Below, one piece after another: positions 24,770 through 33,992 of a DNA stretch of 34,972 bases. The stretch comes from Eubacterium sp. (GTDB lineage: Bacteria > Bacillota > Clostridia > Lachnospirales > Lachnospiraceae), in contig JAGBBZ010000027.1 of the NCBI GenBank assembly GCA_017938215.1, forward strand, positions 1 through 34,972, read 5' to 3'. The notes under the pieces were generated by a model, which had not been told where the DNA came from, did not search any database, and saw nothing but the letters and a program-made list of their open reading frames with translations. The first letter of the stretch is position 1. Every line of letters starts with the position of its first letter. A program made the translations under genes and the position numbers.

Positions 24770-25999
24770 TTACACCAGAATCACCGGACGCTGGTACTCT
24801 GCCGGCAGAATCACTCCCGCCTTTGCCATGGCCACATTGCGATAAATATCCGCCGCGCGAATGTCCTGTTCGAAAAGCTCACTTGCTCCGGCCGTCAGTT
24901 TTTGCTTATCCTTTGCCACTCTGCCAATTAACACGGTATCCGAAATTTCACCCAAAAGTGGCGCCGCTTCCTGACGCATCCCCAAAAGCCGGAGATACGG
25001 AAGTTTCTCCGAACGCTCCTTTTGTTTTTTTACATCCAAAAGAACCTGAAACACACCACGCTTCACCCGAGACATGGTGATATTTTTTGTTTTACAACGG
25101 TTTACAAAATCCGAAAAGGATACTGCTTCCTGCCAGCTTTTCCGAAATGCCCCTGCCAATTCTTCCGAAACATCCTTGTACTGTTCCAATTCCTCCCACT
25201 TGTCCCGGATGGCATAGGCACACATCCCCCAAAAATCCTGTGCTGTCAGACGATATGGCACTTCCGCCAAGCATGTTAAACACTCCTCCGACATTCCCGT
25301 CATCGTCTCTCCATTTTCCAAAAGTAATTCACGAATGGCTGTCGCCGACAAAAAGCATTCCTCATCGCCTATTTTTCTTCCCTCCAGCCGTTCATGATAC
25401 CCCATGCCACACCGCTGAATGGCCACCGATTTCATGGACGAACCAAGCTTCTCTGCCGCCTTCATGTACTCCAGTGCCAATATATTATTCGGAGAAAATA
25501 ACGCCTTCACCACTTCTTCCGTCCAGCGTTCCGGCTCGTGCCGTCCTACCTTTTCCCGAAACGCCTGCTCCCTTGCCGCCGGATAGGATAGCCCCTGTCG
25601 AAGCGCCTTCCCAAGAGCATCCTTGTAATCTTGCGACTCATTTGCAAAATATTGTCCCGCCTCCACAAGTAATTGTTGCTCCACGGCTTCACTACCAAAA
25701 CAGTATTGGTCCACAAATCCCAGGGATTCCAGTGCCAATATTCCGCCATAGGCAAAGTCCTCTGCGCTGGATACGCCATACCGCACCGGCAGTTCAAAAA
25801 CAAGATCCGCTCCACCCTCCAAAGCCATCTTCGTACGAGTGTATTTGTCCACAATCGCCGGCTCGCCACGTTGCACAAAATCTCCATTCATCACAGCCAC
25901 TATCGTATCCGCTCCTGTAACCTCCCGCGCCTTCTGTATATGGTATTGATGACCTTTGTGAAACGGATTGTACTCACAAATAATACCTGTTACCGACAT
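24770..25999 (-). CDS. tmcAL: tRNA(Met) cytidine acetate ligase
   Basis: 409 residues. It activates acetate with ATP and acetylates the wobble cytidine (C34) of elongator tRNA-Met, which prevents misreading of AUA; cytoplasmic. Nucleotidyltransferase signatures: GIICEYNPFHKGHQYHI (HxGH-type site), VAVMNGDFVQRGEPAI and FELPVRYGVSSAEDFAYG. The C-terminal helical region is complete. TGGAGGAGCT precedes the ATG. It is divergent from the Big_2 gene; a GTAACGA hairpin lies 25 nt upstream of the start, inside the presumed leader. Confidence 0.95.
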   Translation of the reverse strand: MSVTGIICEYNPFHKGHQYHIQKAREVTGADTIVAVMNGDFVQRGEPAIVDKYTRTKMALEGGADLVFELPVRYGVSSAEDFAYGGILALESLGFVDQYCFGSEAVEQQLLVEAGQYFANESQDYKDALGKALRQGLSYPAAREQAFREKVGRHEPERWTEEVVKALFSPNNILALEYMKAAEKLGSSMKSVAIQRCGMGYHERLEGRKIGDEECFLSATAIRELLLENGETMTGMSEECLTCLAEVPYRLTAQDFWGMCAYAIRDKWEELEQYKDVSEELAGAFRKSWQEAVSFSDFVNRCKTKNITMSRVKRGVFQVLLDVKKQKERSEKLPYLRLLGMRQEAAPLLGEISDTVLIGRVAKDKQKLTAGASELFEQDIRAADIYRNVAMAKAGVILPAEYQRPVILV

Positions 26000-26024
26000 A
26001 GCTCCTCCATTTCAATTTTACTAT

Positions 26025-26067
26025 GTAACGACTCATTGATTTCCGCACCTTGGTCCTGAATCGTTAC
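26025..26067 (-). repeat. GTAACGA hairpin repeat, copy B
   Basis: Arms GTAACGA (26025-26031) and TCGTTAC (26061-26067), extendable with one mismatch, around a loop that shares GGAAATC (minus strand) with copy A at 6755-6796. It lies between the promoter and start of tmcAL. Confidence 0.6.
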
Positions 26068-26093
26068 TTTACTATTTACAAAATCTTTCTTTT

Positions 26094-26122
26094 ATGATAC
26101 CATTTAACCACCAATTGCGCAA
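26094..26122 (-). promoter_or_regulatory. Candidate tmcAL promoter
   Basis: TTGCGC (26117-26122), 17-bp spacer, TATCAT (26094-26099). It places hairpin copy B in the transcribed leader. Confidence 0.5.
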
Positions 26123-26149
26123 CCGTCTCTCCCGAATGGAGGGATATGT

Positions 26150-26935
26150 ATGAAGCATTTAATTCAACAACACATCAAATATTTTCTTATCTTTCTTTTT
26201 GTCATGAATAACATTTGTTCTGCTGGCTGTCCTGCTCTTGCAGCCACCAAATTACCCAACTTTGTTATTCTAACTACATACCGGAAAACGGTAAACATCG
26301 GGGACGAATTCTACCTCGGCGCCATTACGTCCAACGGTAGTTTTCCCAAGTGGAAAAGCAGTAATTCCAAAGTCGCCTCGGTAAACACCTACGGGTTAGT
26401 CACGCCCAAAAAGGCCGGGAAAGCCAAGATTACCGCAAAGATTTCCGGCGCAGAAGCCAGCTGTACGGTGACGGTAAAGAAAACAACCATCAGCCTTAGC
26501 AAAAAGACGGTAACTCTTGAGCACGACGAGACCTATCGCCTACGGGCGCAGACCTCCAACGGCAGTTCGGTGACCTACCGTTCCAAGAAAACCAGCGTGG
26601 CATCCATTACCGATGATGGAGTCATTCGTGGTGAAAAGCCCGGCAGCACCACCATCACTGTCATGGCGGATAACACGAAGGTCACTTGCCGTGTCAAGGT
26701 GAAAAAGCCCACAATCCGGTTAAGCAGCACGAAATTAAAATTAAAAGAAGAGGAAGAGCACAAGCTTAGTGCGACCACCTCTTCCGGCTTAGAACCCACC
26801 TGGCGCTCCACAAAGCCCAGCGTGGCAGATGTGGATGATGAAGGAAATGTATATGCCCTCAAACCTGGTACGACACGAATCTGTGTCAGTCTGGATGGCA
26901 CAAAAAAGTACTGTAGCGTCCGCGTCTTGAAGTAA
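26150..26935 (+). CDS. Secreted protein with three bacterial Ig-like (Big_2) domains
   Basis: 261 residues. Signal peptide (YFLIFLFVMNNICSAGC...ALAATK), then three Big_2 repeats of about 70 residues (about 37-110, 111-185, 186-261). Each has a W/Y-x-S pattern followed by SVAS/VAD...G, then KPG or KAG and a terminal TVTVKK-like strand. There is no enzymatic or anchoring domain, so it is simply an Ig-fold stalk, probably released or bound to the surface by charge. GGAGGG lies before the ATG. Its GC and codon use look slightly richer than the LRR genes at the left; that is an impression, not a computed value. Confidence 0.85.
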   Translation: MKHLIQQHIKYFLIFLFVMNNICSAGCPALAATKLPNFVILTTYRKTVNIGDEFYLGAITSNGSFPKWKSSNSKVASVNTYGLVTPKKAGKAKITAKISGAEASCTVTVKKTTISLSKKTVTLEHDETYRLRAQTSNGSSVTYRSKKTSVASITDDGVIRGEKPGSTTITVMADNTKVTCRVKVKKPTIRLSSTKLKLKEEEEHKLSATTSSGLEPTWRSTKPSVADVDDEGNVYALKPGTTRICVSLDGTKKYCSVRVLK

Positions 26936-27008
26936 CCACGAACAACATCTACAAAACGGAGAGCGGTTGGTGCAATTGTTTACATATTGTTGGTTGAGAT
27001 TTCATACA

Positions 27009-27033
27009 TTGAATTAAAGTGATAATAATTCAA
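27009..27033. promoter_or_regulatory. TTGAATTA / TAATTCAA inverted repeat upstream of the M14 gene
   Basis: Perfect 8-bp arms with a 9-nt centre holding GATAAT, 29 bp before the start. It is a possible operator. The remaining gap 26936-27061 shows no other signal. Confidence 0.3.
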
Positions 27034-27061
27034 GAACGATAAAGGAAGGTAGCATTGTCAT

Positions 27062-27883
27062 ATGAAAAAGAATATCCTATACTCATACCCTCAGATGGAG
27101 GAAAAATTGCAGGAACTTGCCACTACATACTCTTCGGCGTATTTTAACTACGAATCGCTGGGCACCACGTATCAAAATCGTCACATTTACGCCTGCTACT
27201 TGGGACCTCGAAACGCGAACCGACAGTTCGTCATTACGGCATCCATCCATGGCAGAGAGTATATTAACACCACGGTTCTTCTGGAAATGCTAGAGCACTA
27301 TCTGGCACATTATGAAACGTTGTACCAAAAAGCTTGGGAAGATGTATGCGTTTGCATGATTCCCATGGCAAATCCGGACGGCGTAGCCATCTCCATGACC
27401 ACTGATGCCAAACGTTGGAAAGAAAACGGACAGGGTGTAGACCTAAATCGAAATTTTCCTTGTGGTTTCGGGGAAGCCACCGATCGTCATCGCCAAAATC
27501 CCGGAAATCATCCCGGCGATCAAAAAGAAACGAAAATTCTAATGGATTTCATCAATGATCTGACTTATCCCCTAGCGGTGGTACACTATCATTCCCGTGG
27601 CAATCTAATTTATTATGACTATCAAGTCGGCGGCGTATTGAAAGCGAAAATCTGCCACCTTGCCAATATCGCTCACGCCGTCACCGGCTACCGGCTCGTG
27701 GAGAACACAAAAGACACACGTCCCGCTGGTGGGTTTGGGGATTGGTGTGTCTATGAAAAGAAAATACCGTCCATCACCATTGAAACCGGTTTTCTAAAAA
27801 CCCCAGTCCCAACTTGGCAACGGAACGGTATTTGTTCTCGTAATTTATTCGTTCTTCGTGATCTTCTTACCGGTATTTTGTAA
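27062..27883 (+). CDS. M14-family zinc carboxypeptidase, apparently cytoplasmic
   Basis: 273 residues covering a single peptidase domain. Zinc ligands are HGRE (first His and Glu, about 68-71) and the His in AVVHYHSRG; NPDG, VDLNRNFP and the catalytic Glu in SITIETGF fit the carboxypeptidase fold. The closest known types cut gamma-D-glutamyl-diaminopimelate bonds in wall peptides, which would suit recycling of imported muropeptides. There is no signal peptide, LysM or SH3 domain, so it should act inside the cell; this is an inference. AGGAAGG lies 12 nt before the ATG, rather far. Its last 39 bp overlap the end of the convergent sulfotransferase gene. Confidence 0.9.
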   Translation: MKKNILYSYPQMEEKLQELATTYSSAYFNYESLGTTYQNRHIYACYLGPRNANRQFVITASIHGREYINTTVLLEMLEHYLAHYETLYQKAWEDVCVCMIPMANPDGVAISMTTDAKRWKENGQGVDLNRNFPCGFGEATDRHRQNPGNHPGDQKETKILMDFINDLTYPLAVVHYHSRGNLIYYDYQVGGVLKAKICHLANIAHAVTGYRLVENTKDTRPAGGFGDWCVYEKKIPSITIETGFLKTPVPTWQRNGICSRNLFVLRDLLTGIL

Positions 27884-29863
27884 CTCATCCCCCAGCTGGA
27901 TGTAAATCTCATACTGATCCGGTGGGAGTGTATCCAACCACATAACAATACTATACTCTAATGTTTCAAAGATTTTCATCGTCTGATAGGTATCCGCAAA
28001 CTCCACATACCAAACCGATTCCAAGCCACGGAAATACACTTTCTTCACCGCATGATCCACCTCACGGATATAGAAAAGATCTTCTTGTCTACGATAGCTA
28101 ATAGACGGCTCACGCACAGATGGCGCCACTTCAAAGTTCAAACGTTCCACCTGATCCTCAGCCAATGGTTCCGGACGCTTCAAATCACCACATATATAAT
28201 CCGTGTTTTTAACCAAAGCCTTGGATAAAGACGCCATATCCGGTTCAAACGGATGGGCACGGAAAAATCCCGGTTTCACATAAAACTCGCCCAACACTTC
28301 CATGGTATCAAAATCATACTCGATGATCATTCCACGGTTTTCTTCGATGTTTGGCTCCAAATCTCCCGCCATGGCATACAGGCGTCGACTTTCCTTGTCA
28401 AACACCGCATTGGAACGGATCTTTGACTTCGGACATGGGAATCGTTTGTACAATTCCACCGTTCTATCCTTCTCATTTACTTTATAAAAACTAATGTAAC
28501 TATCCTTATCTTTGTCAAAAAACTTCACCGGACGGCGTTTGTGCCAATGGTTATCGAATACCATGACATAACGAATATCCGGATTATCATTTTCTTCCGG
28601 CTCCACTTCAAACACCGCATGCTGCTGATAGAACCAAGGAACATCACCAATCGGGGTCAATAACTTCTCTGCCGTCGGTGTCCCTTCCCAGAATCGAGGA
28701 TCTGCCATCACCCATTTAATCTCATTCTTGCCCCAGTCAAACTTGGCAACGGAATGAATATTTCTCATGGAAACCAACATGGAATCCTGCTCTCTATCAT
28801 AAGACGCTGAGTTAATGTGCGCCCAATCCATCATATCCTGGTATTTATCGTCAAAAAGATCGCCCACTTTGATCTGATGAACAATGTTTCCTGTCTCTCG
28901 ATCAATCTCTAAGATCAAGTCTTCCGAATGCTCTTCCAGACTGTTTCCCGCAGTCAATATATTGCCCGCCAATGTCTTCTCTTCCACCGTATGATGAGCA
29001 CCATTTTTCACAAGATAGGTTCTGCCCACACGTCCCAAGTAATCCATGTCATACATCTGCACGGAATGAGGATTCGTGTAAGATGGTGCTGAGATTTCTC
29101 GCTCCATGAAAAGAAAACGCCCCTTGGACAATGGAAAAATTCCATATCCCTTCGGTTTTCTCTCCAGATAATATCGAATCTGCCCTGCTCGGTCGAACAC
29201 ACATGGACGAATATCAATACCACCAGCCACTAGAATATTATCAAAGGCAGGATTTGGATTCGCTTTCTTCACCGAAATAACATCTTGCAGATCATCTGGC
29301 AACGGATCTGTGGTAAGTGGAAATGTCCTGCTGTCGCAAGGCTCTCCATTTTCATCCAAAAGTTCAATCACAACATCTGTGCTTCGTCCCGGATACAACC
29401 CAATAATCGGAATCCGATGTCGCTTCTCCGGTGGATATTCAAAGACAAAATCTGTCTCCGGAGTATCGCCCTTTACCGTAGCTCGAACACCATAATCCAT
29501 AATGGTCGTGAACAATACAAGTGCTGTCAATGGTGCTTCACTAAATGGATTCATCACTACCAGCATGTTCTTGAAGGTATACTTTTCGCTTCGAAGCTCC
29601 AATTCCAAGAACCAATCTCTCGCCTGAGATGTCACGGAATACATCTTCTCTTTTTTAATGTTTCCTCGAAGACACTTTGCCTGTGGACGGCGAAACATTC
29701 CTTCATACTCCACAGAACCTTTTTTTACCCATATGGTCGGACGAACCGTAATGGTTCCACCATTGTCATGAAACACTTCTTTTTTTCGCGCTCTCCGGAA
29801 CGTACGATACTTTCTGCGAGCTTTCTTGATTTTCTTTCTTAACTTGTCTGCTACATTACTCAT
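27845..29863 (-). CDS. Arylsulfate sulfotransferase (ASST family), cytoplasmic form
   Basis: 672 residues. ASSTs move a sulfuryl group from one phenolic sulfate to another acceptor through a sulfo-histidine. An N-terminal beta domain (about 35-190) is followed by a beta-propeller with the expected catalytic set: His290/His291 (GAHHT), His349 (DWAHINS), Arg367 (SMRN) and His415 (YQQHA). Known enzymes are periplasmic or exported; here there is no signal peptide, and the first 28 residues are strongly basic (KLRKKIKKARRKYR), about half Lys/Arg. AGGAGA lies 9 nt before the ATG. It is the last gene of the cysD-cysN-cysC unit (42 nt after cysC), so its sulfate source probably traces to APS/PAPS. 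The acceptor is unknown. Confidence 0.88.
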   Translation of the reverse strand: MSNVADKLRKKIKKARRKYRTFRRARKKEVFHDNGGTITVRPTIWVKKGSVEYEGMFRRPQAKCLRGNIKKEKMYSVTSQARDWFLELELRSEKYTFKNMLVVMNPFSEAPLTALVLFTTIMDYGVRATVKGDTPETDFVFEYPPEKRHRIPIIGLYPGRSTDVVIELLDENGEPCDSRTFPLTTDPLPDDLQDVISVKKANPNPAFDNILVAGGIDIRPCVFDRAGQIRYYLERKPKGYGIFPLSKGRFLFMEREISAPSYTNPHSVQMYDMDYLGRVGRTYLVKNGAHHTVEEKTLAGNILTAGNSLEEHSEDLILEIDRETGNIVHQIKVGDLFDDKYQDMMDWAHINSASYDREQDSMLVSMRNIHSVAKFDWGKNEIKWVMADPRFWEGTPTAEKLLTPIGDVPWFYQQHAVFEVEPEENDNPDIRYVMVFDNHWHKRRPVKFFDKDKDSYISFYKVNEKDRTVELYKRFPCPKSKIRSNAVFDKESRRLYAMAGDLEPNIEENRGMIIEYDFDTMEVLGEFYVKPGFFRAHPFEPDMASLSKALVKNTDYICGDLKRPEPLAEDQVERLNFEVAPSVREPSISYRRQEDLFYIREVDHAVKKVYFRGLESVWYVEFADTYQTMKIFETLEYSIVMWLDTLPPDQYEIYIQLGDELQNTGKKITKNE

Positions 29864-29905
29864 CTGTTCATTCTCCTAATCAGTCGCTTACAACGCTATA
29901 TTTAC

Positions 29906-30505
29906 TTATAGCATTCCCTTTACGACCAACTCATAAACCTGTTTTGCACATTCTACGGGTGAATATTTCACCGTATCCAGCACAATTTCCGGATTCAACG
30001 GCTCTTCATATGAAGAATCTTTTCCGGTAAAATTCTTTATCTGCTTTTTGTATAACCCTTTGGGATCACGTTCCATACAGGTTTCAAAATCAGTATTTAC
30101 ATAAACTTCGATAAAATTCCCCTCTCCAGCTCGCTCTCTGGCAAACTGTCGCATCTTGCGAAACGGAGAAATAAAGGATACCAACGTAATGATACCTGCA
30201 TCCTGAAACAAAGCTGCAATCTCGCTGATTCGACGAATGTTCTCATTACGATCTTCGTCCGAAAAACCAAGATCCGAGTTGATGCCACAACGGATGTTAT
30301 CACCATCTAAAAGATAAACGGCTTTCCCCGCCTCATTGAGCATCTTCTCTAATTCTACTGCCACCGTAGATTTACCGGACCCTGAAAGCCCGGTAAACCA
30401 TACGACAACACCTTTTTGCCCCAACACCTTGCAACGATCCTCATAGGATACTTTGTTGTTGTGCCAGACAATATTTTCATTTTTATTTTGCGATACGTCC
30501 TTCAT
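29906..30505 (-). CDS. cysC: Adenylylsulfate kinase
   Basis: 199 residues. It phosphorylates APS with ATP to PAPS. All motifs are intact: P-loop GLSGSGKS (39-46), DGDNIR (67-72), FISPFR for APS binding (111-116), and DPKGLYKKQ (147-155). An N-terminal extension of about 30 residues with VWHNNKVSYEDR is usual for this family. GAAAGG lies 8 nt before the ATG. It begins 19 nt after cysN. As CysN carries a damaged copy of the same domain, this stand-alone enzyme must do the kinase work. Confidence 0.96.
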   Translation of the reverse strand: MKDVSQNKNENIVWHNNKVSYEDRCKVLGQKGVVVWFTGLSGSGKSTVAVELEKMLNEAGKAVYLLDGDNIRCGINSDLGFSDEDRNENIRRISEIAALFQDAGIITLVSFISPFRKMRQFARERAGEGNFIEVYVNTDFETCMERDPKGLYKKQIKNFTGKDSSYEEPLNPEIVLDTVKYSPVECAKQVYELVVKGML

Positions 30506-30524
30506 GTTCGTAACCTTTCAATGA

Positions 30525-32315
30525 CTAACTAAAGATAATTCCTTTATCTTTCAGGAGTGTCTTAATCTTATTGATGTTTTTGCTGTAATCAAAGTCACTA
30601 TCCTTCAACTGAACATCTGCTTTGATATCCGTAGTCACTTTGTCACCAACCCAGATGATATCCATCTCACCCTGGATAACGGTCTTCATGATCTTTCGAT
30701 CGGACTCAGTTAATCCGGTTGCTGTTACGATAAGTACCATACCGGCATCCAACATCAAGTTCGCAACCTCGGCAAAACGACGAATCTGCTCTTTGTGATC
30801 CTCATCTGCCAATTTCTTTGTATCCGCACCAACACCATACAAATAGGAACCGATACCCATGTAATATACGTATCTTCCACTATCCAAAAGTGTCTTCTCC
30901 AACGCTTTCGCCAAATCCTTCTTACCAGTGTTCTTCTCACCAGTCAATACGATCAGCTCCGGACGCTGTGCGTAATGCTCGATACGAGCTTCAATATCAA
31001 TCTCACTGGTCTCCCACTTGTAGTTACGGAGCATTGCACTGGAACGGATTTCGCTTTCTTCATCCTCCAATGCCTCTGTGATGATACCACCACCAGCGAT
31101 TTCATAATCATCTACAATAACAAAACGGCTTGTGCTTGCGCCATCTGCCACAAGGTCGAAGGCGATTGGCTTATCGGTGCGAAGGATAACCTCTGCCACC
31201 TCATGACGCTCGACCCCTTGCTTTTCCTCTGCTGCAGAAAGGTTGGAAGAGTTGATAACACCTTTGATCTTCTCCACTTCCACCTTAACCTTCTCGCCAC
31301 CAATCTTCAAGAAATACACTTTTCCCGGAACAAAGTCCTTTTTCCCCAACCAGAAGATGTTTGCCGAAATACGAGAAGCTGTCTTCGGTTGTGGCTCACC
31401 AGCGATGGCCATAACCTCTCCACGTGTGATATAAATCTGCTCCTGCATGGTAAATCCGATTGCCATACCCGGCTTTCCTTCTTCGATCGGAGCTGTATTA
31501 AAGGACTCAATGGTCTTTACATGACTCTTCTTTCCCGATGGATAGAAAATAATCTCCTGCCCCGGACGAATGGTACCGGTCTCAATGGTTCCTGCGATGA
31601 TACGACGATCGTCCCCATCTCTTGTAAACTTGTACACATCCTGTACCGGCATACGGAATGGCTGCTTGTCATTTTCCTGCTCATTTTCAAATTCATCCAA
31701 CACCTGCAAAATGGACATTCCATCATACCAAGGCATCTTGTCACTCTTCGCAACAATATTCTCGCCTTGGAACGCACTTACAGGAAGCACAAATGCTGGC
31801 TCGATGTCGATTTCTTTCAAGAACGCCAAGTACTCTTCTTTTACTTTTTCATACACTTCCTGGCTGTAATCCACCAAGTCCATCTTGTTAATAACGACAG
31901 CAATCTGCTGAATACCAAGCATGGAAAGCATATAAGCATGACGTCTTGTATTTTCCTGTACACCCTCTGCTGCATCAATCATCAAAAGAGCCGCCTGTGC
32001 ACGGGAAGCTCCGGTAATCATGTTCTTCAAAAATTCGATATGTCCCGGTGCATCCAAAATAATATAATCACGTTTGTCAGTCTTAAAGAAACATCTTGCT
32101 GTATCAATGGTAATACCCTGAGACTGCTCGTCCTTCAACGCATCCAACAAGAACGCATACTCAAATGGCTTTGAATTGCGGCGGCATGTCTCTTTTACCT
32201 GCTCTAATTTACCCTCTGGTAAAGAATCTGTATCGGCCAACAAACGACCCATCAACGTACTCTTACCGTGATCCACATGACCAACGATAACAATATTCAT
32301 ATCTTCTTTTTTCAT
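30525..32315 (-). CDS. cysN: Sulfate adenylyltransferase GTPase subunit with degenerate C-terminal APS-kinase domain
   Basis: 596 residues. With CysD it makes APS from ATP and sulfate, driven by GTP hydrolysis. The GTPase part is complete: GHVDHGKS (12-19), DAPGH (88-92), NKMD (143-146); two EF-Tu-like beta domains run to about 415. From about 450 a CysC-like domain follows ([15 protein letters not shown] aligns with the kinase), but its P-loop is GEKNTGKK (459-466, Lys in place of Ser/Thr), DGDN is absent, and the APS-binding FISPFR is TATGLT. So it looks like a former CysNC fusion with a dead kinase domain. The ATG overlaps the cysD stop (TAATG), implying translational coupling. Confidence 0.95.
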   Translation of the reverse strand: MKKEDMNIVIVGHVDHGKSTLMGRLLADTDSLPEGKLEQVKETCRRNSKPFEYAFLLDALKDEQSQGITIDTARCFFKTDKRDYIILDAPGHIEFLKNMITGASRAQAALLMIDAAEGVQENTRRHAYMLSMLGIQQIAVVINKMDLVDYSQEVYEKVKEEYLAFLKEIDIEPAFVLPVSAFQGENIVAKSDKMPWYDGMSILQVLDEFENEQENDKQPFRMPVQDVYKFTRDGDDRRIIAGTIETGTIRPGQEIIFYPSGKKSHVKTIESFNTAPIEEGKPGMAIGFTMQEQIYITRGEVMAIAGEPQPKTASRISANIFWLGKKDFVPGKVYFLKIGGEKVKVEVEKIKGVINSSNLSAAEEKQGVERHEVAEVILRTDKPIAFDLVADGASTSRFVIVDDYEIAGGGIITEALEDEESEIRSSAMLRNYKWETSEIDIEARIEHYAQRPELIVLTGEKNTGKKDLAKALEKTLLDSGRYVYYMGIGSYLYGVGADTKKLADEDHKEQIRRFAEVANLMLDAGMVLIVTATGLTESDRKIMKTVIQGEMDIIWVGDKVTTDIKADVQLKDSDFDYSKNINKIKTLLKDKGIIFS

Positions 32316-33196
32316 TACATGTAGCCATCCTTCCTCAATTCTTCCAATCCGCCGCCACCTTCTTTGTCCTGGGCACGGCCGGAACGCTCTGCGATGTTCG
32401 CAAATTTACCAGTCTTCAACTCTTCGATAATCTCACGCACATTTTTCGCGGTGGACTCCACTGGTGTGGTACAAGGAGCACATCCAAGGGAACGATATCT
32501 TGTTCCATCTCCCTGATCGAAATACAATGGCACAACCGGAATATTTTCTCTCTCGATATACTCCCAGATATCCAACTCGGTCCAATCCAACAATGGATGA
32601 ACACGTACGTGAGTCCCCGGTGCCCAATCTGTCTTATACTGGTTCCAGAATTCTGGTGGCTGATCCCCTACATCCCAATCATTATTCTTGTCTCGTGGTG
32701 AGAAGTAACGCTCCTTCGAACGACTTCCTTCCTCATCCGCACGAACACCTACGATAACGCCGGTGTATGGCTCGATATTAACATCCTTTTCATAGATGCC
32801 TTTGCTATGGTTAAAACGATAACGTGGCCAAGACGCATTCAAGGTATTGGCAAGAGCAGTTGACTTCAATGCTCGACAACACTCAATGTGACTTACATTT
32901 CCATCCGGGAATGTAGCTTTCTGCTCTAATGCCTCTGTGTTCTCGCCGTAAATCATATCAAGATTCCATTCAGCGGCAAGACGGTCACGATATTCGATCA
33001 TTTCTTTGATTTTGAAATGGGTATCTACGTGAACAAGAGGGATTGGCACATGTCCGAAAAACGCCTTTCTAGCAAGCCAGAGAAGCACGGTACTGTCCTT
33101 TCCGATTGACCAGAGCATACACAAATTTCCAAGCTCACTGTAAGCTTCACGTAAAATATGAACGCTCTTATACTCCAACATATCCAAATGATCCAT
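32315..33196 (-). CDS. cysD: Sulfate adenylyltransferase small subunit
   Basis: About 293 residues. It is the catalytic adenylyltransferase partner of CysN. Family marks: [19 protein letters not shown] (PP-loop), [55 protein letters not shown] and [14 protein letters not shown], full length to the [14 protein letters not shown] end. The start at 33196 ([11 protein letters not shown]) is chosen because AGAGG lies 9 nt upstream and it matches relatives; in-frame ATGs at 33205 and 33223 are poorer. It is the first gene of the operon, behind a strong promoter. No cysH, cysIJ or sulfite reductase gene is in the window. Confidence 0.96.
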   Translation of the reverse strand: MDHLDMLEYKSVHILREAYSELGNLCMLWSIGKDSTVLLWLARKAFFGHVPIPLVHVDTHFKIKEMIEYRDRLAAEWNLDMIYGENTEALEQKATFPDGNVSHIECCRALKSTALANTLNASWPRYRFNHSKGIYEKDVNIEPYTGVIVGVRADEEGSRSKERYFSPRDKNNDWDVGDQPPEFWNQYKTDWAPGTHVRVHPLLDWTELDIWEYIERENIPVVPLYFDQGDGTRYRSLGCAPCTTPVESTAKNVREIIEELKTGKFANIAERSGRAQDKEGGGGLEELRKDGYM

Positions 33197-33278
33197 TGCT
33201 TTCATCCTCTCATTTCTGCACATTTTATTGCAAATAATGGAAAAAGAAACTTCTTTCCCACTATGCTCTATTCTTTAT

Positions 33279-33307
33279 ATTTTACAAAATTGTAACAATA
33301 CTGTCAA
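33279..33307 (-). promoter_or_regulatory. Promoter of the cysD-cysN-cysC-sulfotransferase operon
   Basis: TTGACA (33302-33307), exact 17-bp spacer, TAAAAT (33279-33284). In the leader, GGGAAAGAAG and CTTTTTCC (about 33239-33260) can form a hairpin. No S-box or CymR-like site was recognised. Confidence 0.8.
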
Positions 33308-33344
33308 TCCATTATAAAAAATATGTATGTTTTCTTTGTGAATT

Positions 33345-33959
33345 TTACTGTTCAATTTCGTAAACAATTCCTTTTTCTTTGTCGTGGTACAAGGCATAAC
33401 GATATCCGTCGCTCATAACAACCTGACCATGGTACTCCATGTCATCGTAGCTGTAATAAACCTCCACTTCACTTACCGGATACTCATCGCTGCGATACTT
33501 GTCTGCATAGTTGTCGATTGCCATTCTCGCCTGTGCCGAATACAGCGGATTGCCAAAGGCGACAAAACCAAACCCAAACGCAACAAACACGCTCAATATG
33601 CAACAAATAATGCCCACTACCAGTGGTTTTTTTCGATTGATCAGAACGCGAACCAAAAATCCGCCAGCGATTCCCAACATCATAAACAACAATATAACCG
33701 GTAAATTGGTCAAAATTACGTTAATTAAAGTTTTTTCTTGCACCATTTGGAACACGATTGCCAACGCAGATGTAGTTCCCAACACGAGAAAGCTGAGCTT
33801 CCGCAGAAAAATCGCCGCCACCATTCCAAAGAGCGGTACAACAAATACCACCTGTGGCATATCATAGGTGGTAGAAAGCTGCATGTACTCCCACAGTCCT
33901 CCGATGGAACACACAAGAATCAGTAGGCCTTTCATTATTTTCTGAAATCGTTCTTTCAT
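33345..33959 (-). CDS. Multi-pass membrane protein of unknown function with a leader RNA
   Basis: About 204 residues from ATG 33959, where GGAG lies 6 nt upstream; the earlier in-frame start (33995) lies inside the structured leader. Four to five membrane helices (about 8-25, 36-55, 55-75, 80-105, 112-135) are followed by a C-terminal soluble part of about 70 residues (YADKYRSDEYPVSEVEVYYSYDDMEYHGQVV...YRYALYHDKEKGIVYEIEQ). I recognise no family. It is transcribed from a consensus promoter at 34134-34162 through about 165 nt of leader holding three hairpins. It is a stand-alone gene; no terminator is obvious after it. Confidence 0.7.
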   Translation of the reverse strand: MKERFQKIMKGLLILVCSIGGLWEYMQLSTTYDMPQVVFVVPLFGMVAAIFLRKLSFLVLGTTSALAIVFQMVQEKTLINVILTNLPVILLFMMLGIAGGFLVRVLINRKKPLVVGIICCILSVFVAFGFGFVAFGNPLYSAQARMAIDNYADKYRSDEYPVSEVEVYYSYDDMEYHGQVVMSDGYRYALYHDKEKGIVYEIEQ

Positions 33960-33992
33960 ATTAATCTCCATTCCGAAGCGCAGCGTAGGAAC

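Noticed and set aside
30795-32174. Long plus-strand open frame (459 codons) opposite cysN
   Set aside because: Antisense shadow of a strongly conserved gene; no ribosome binding site or promoter and no recognisable domain.
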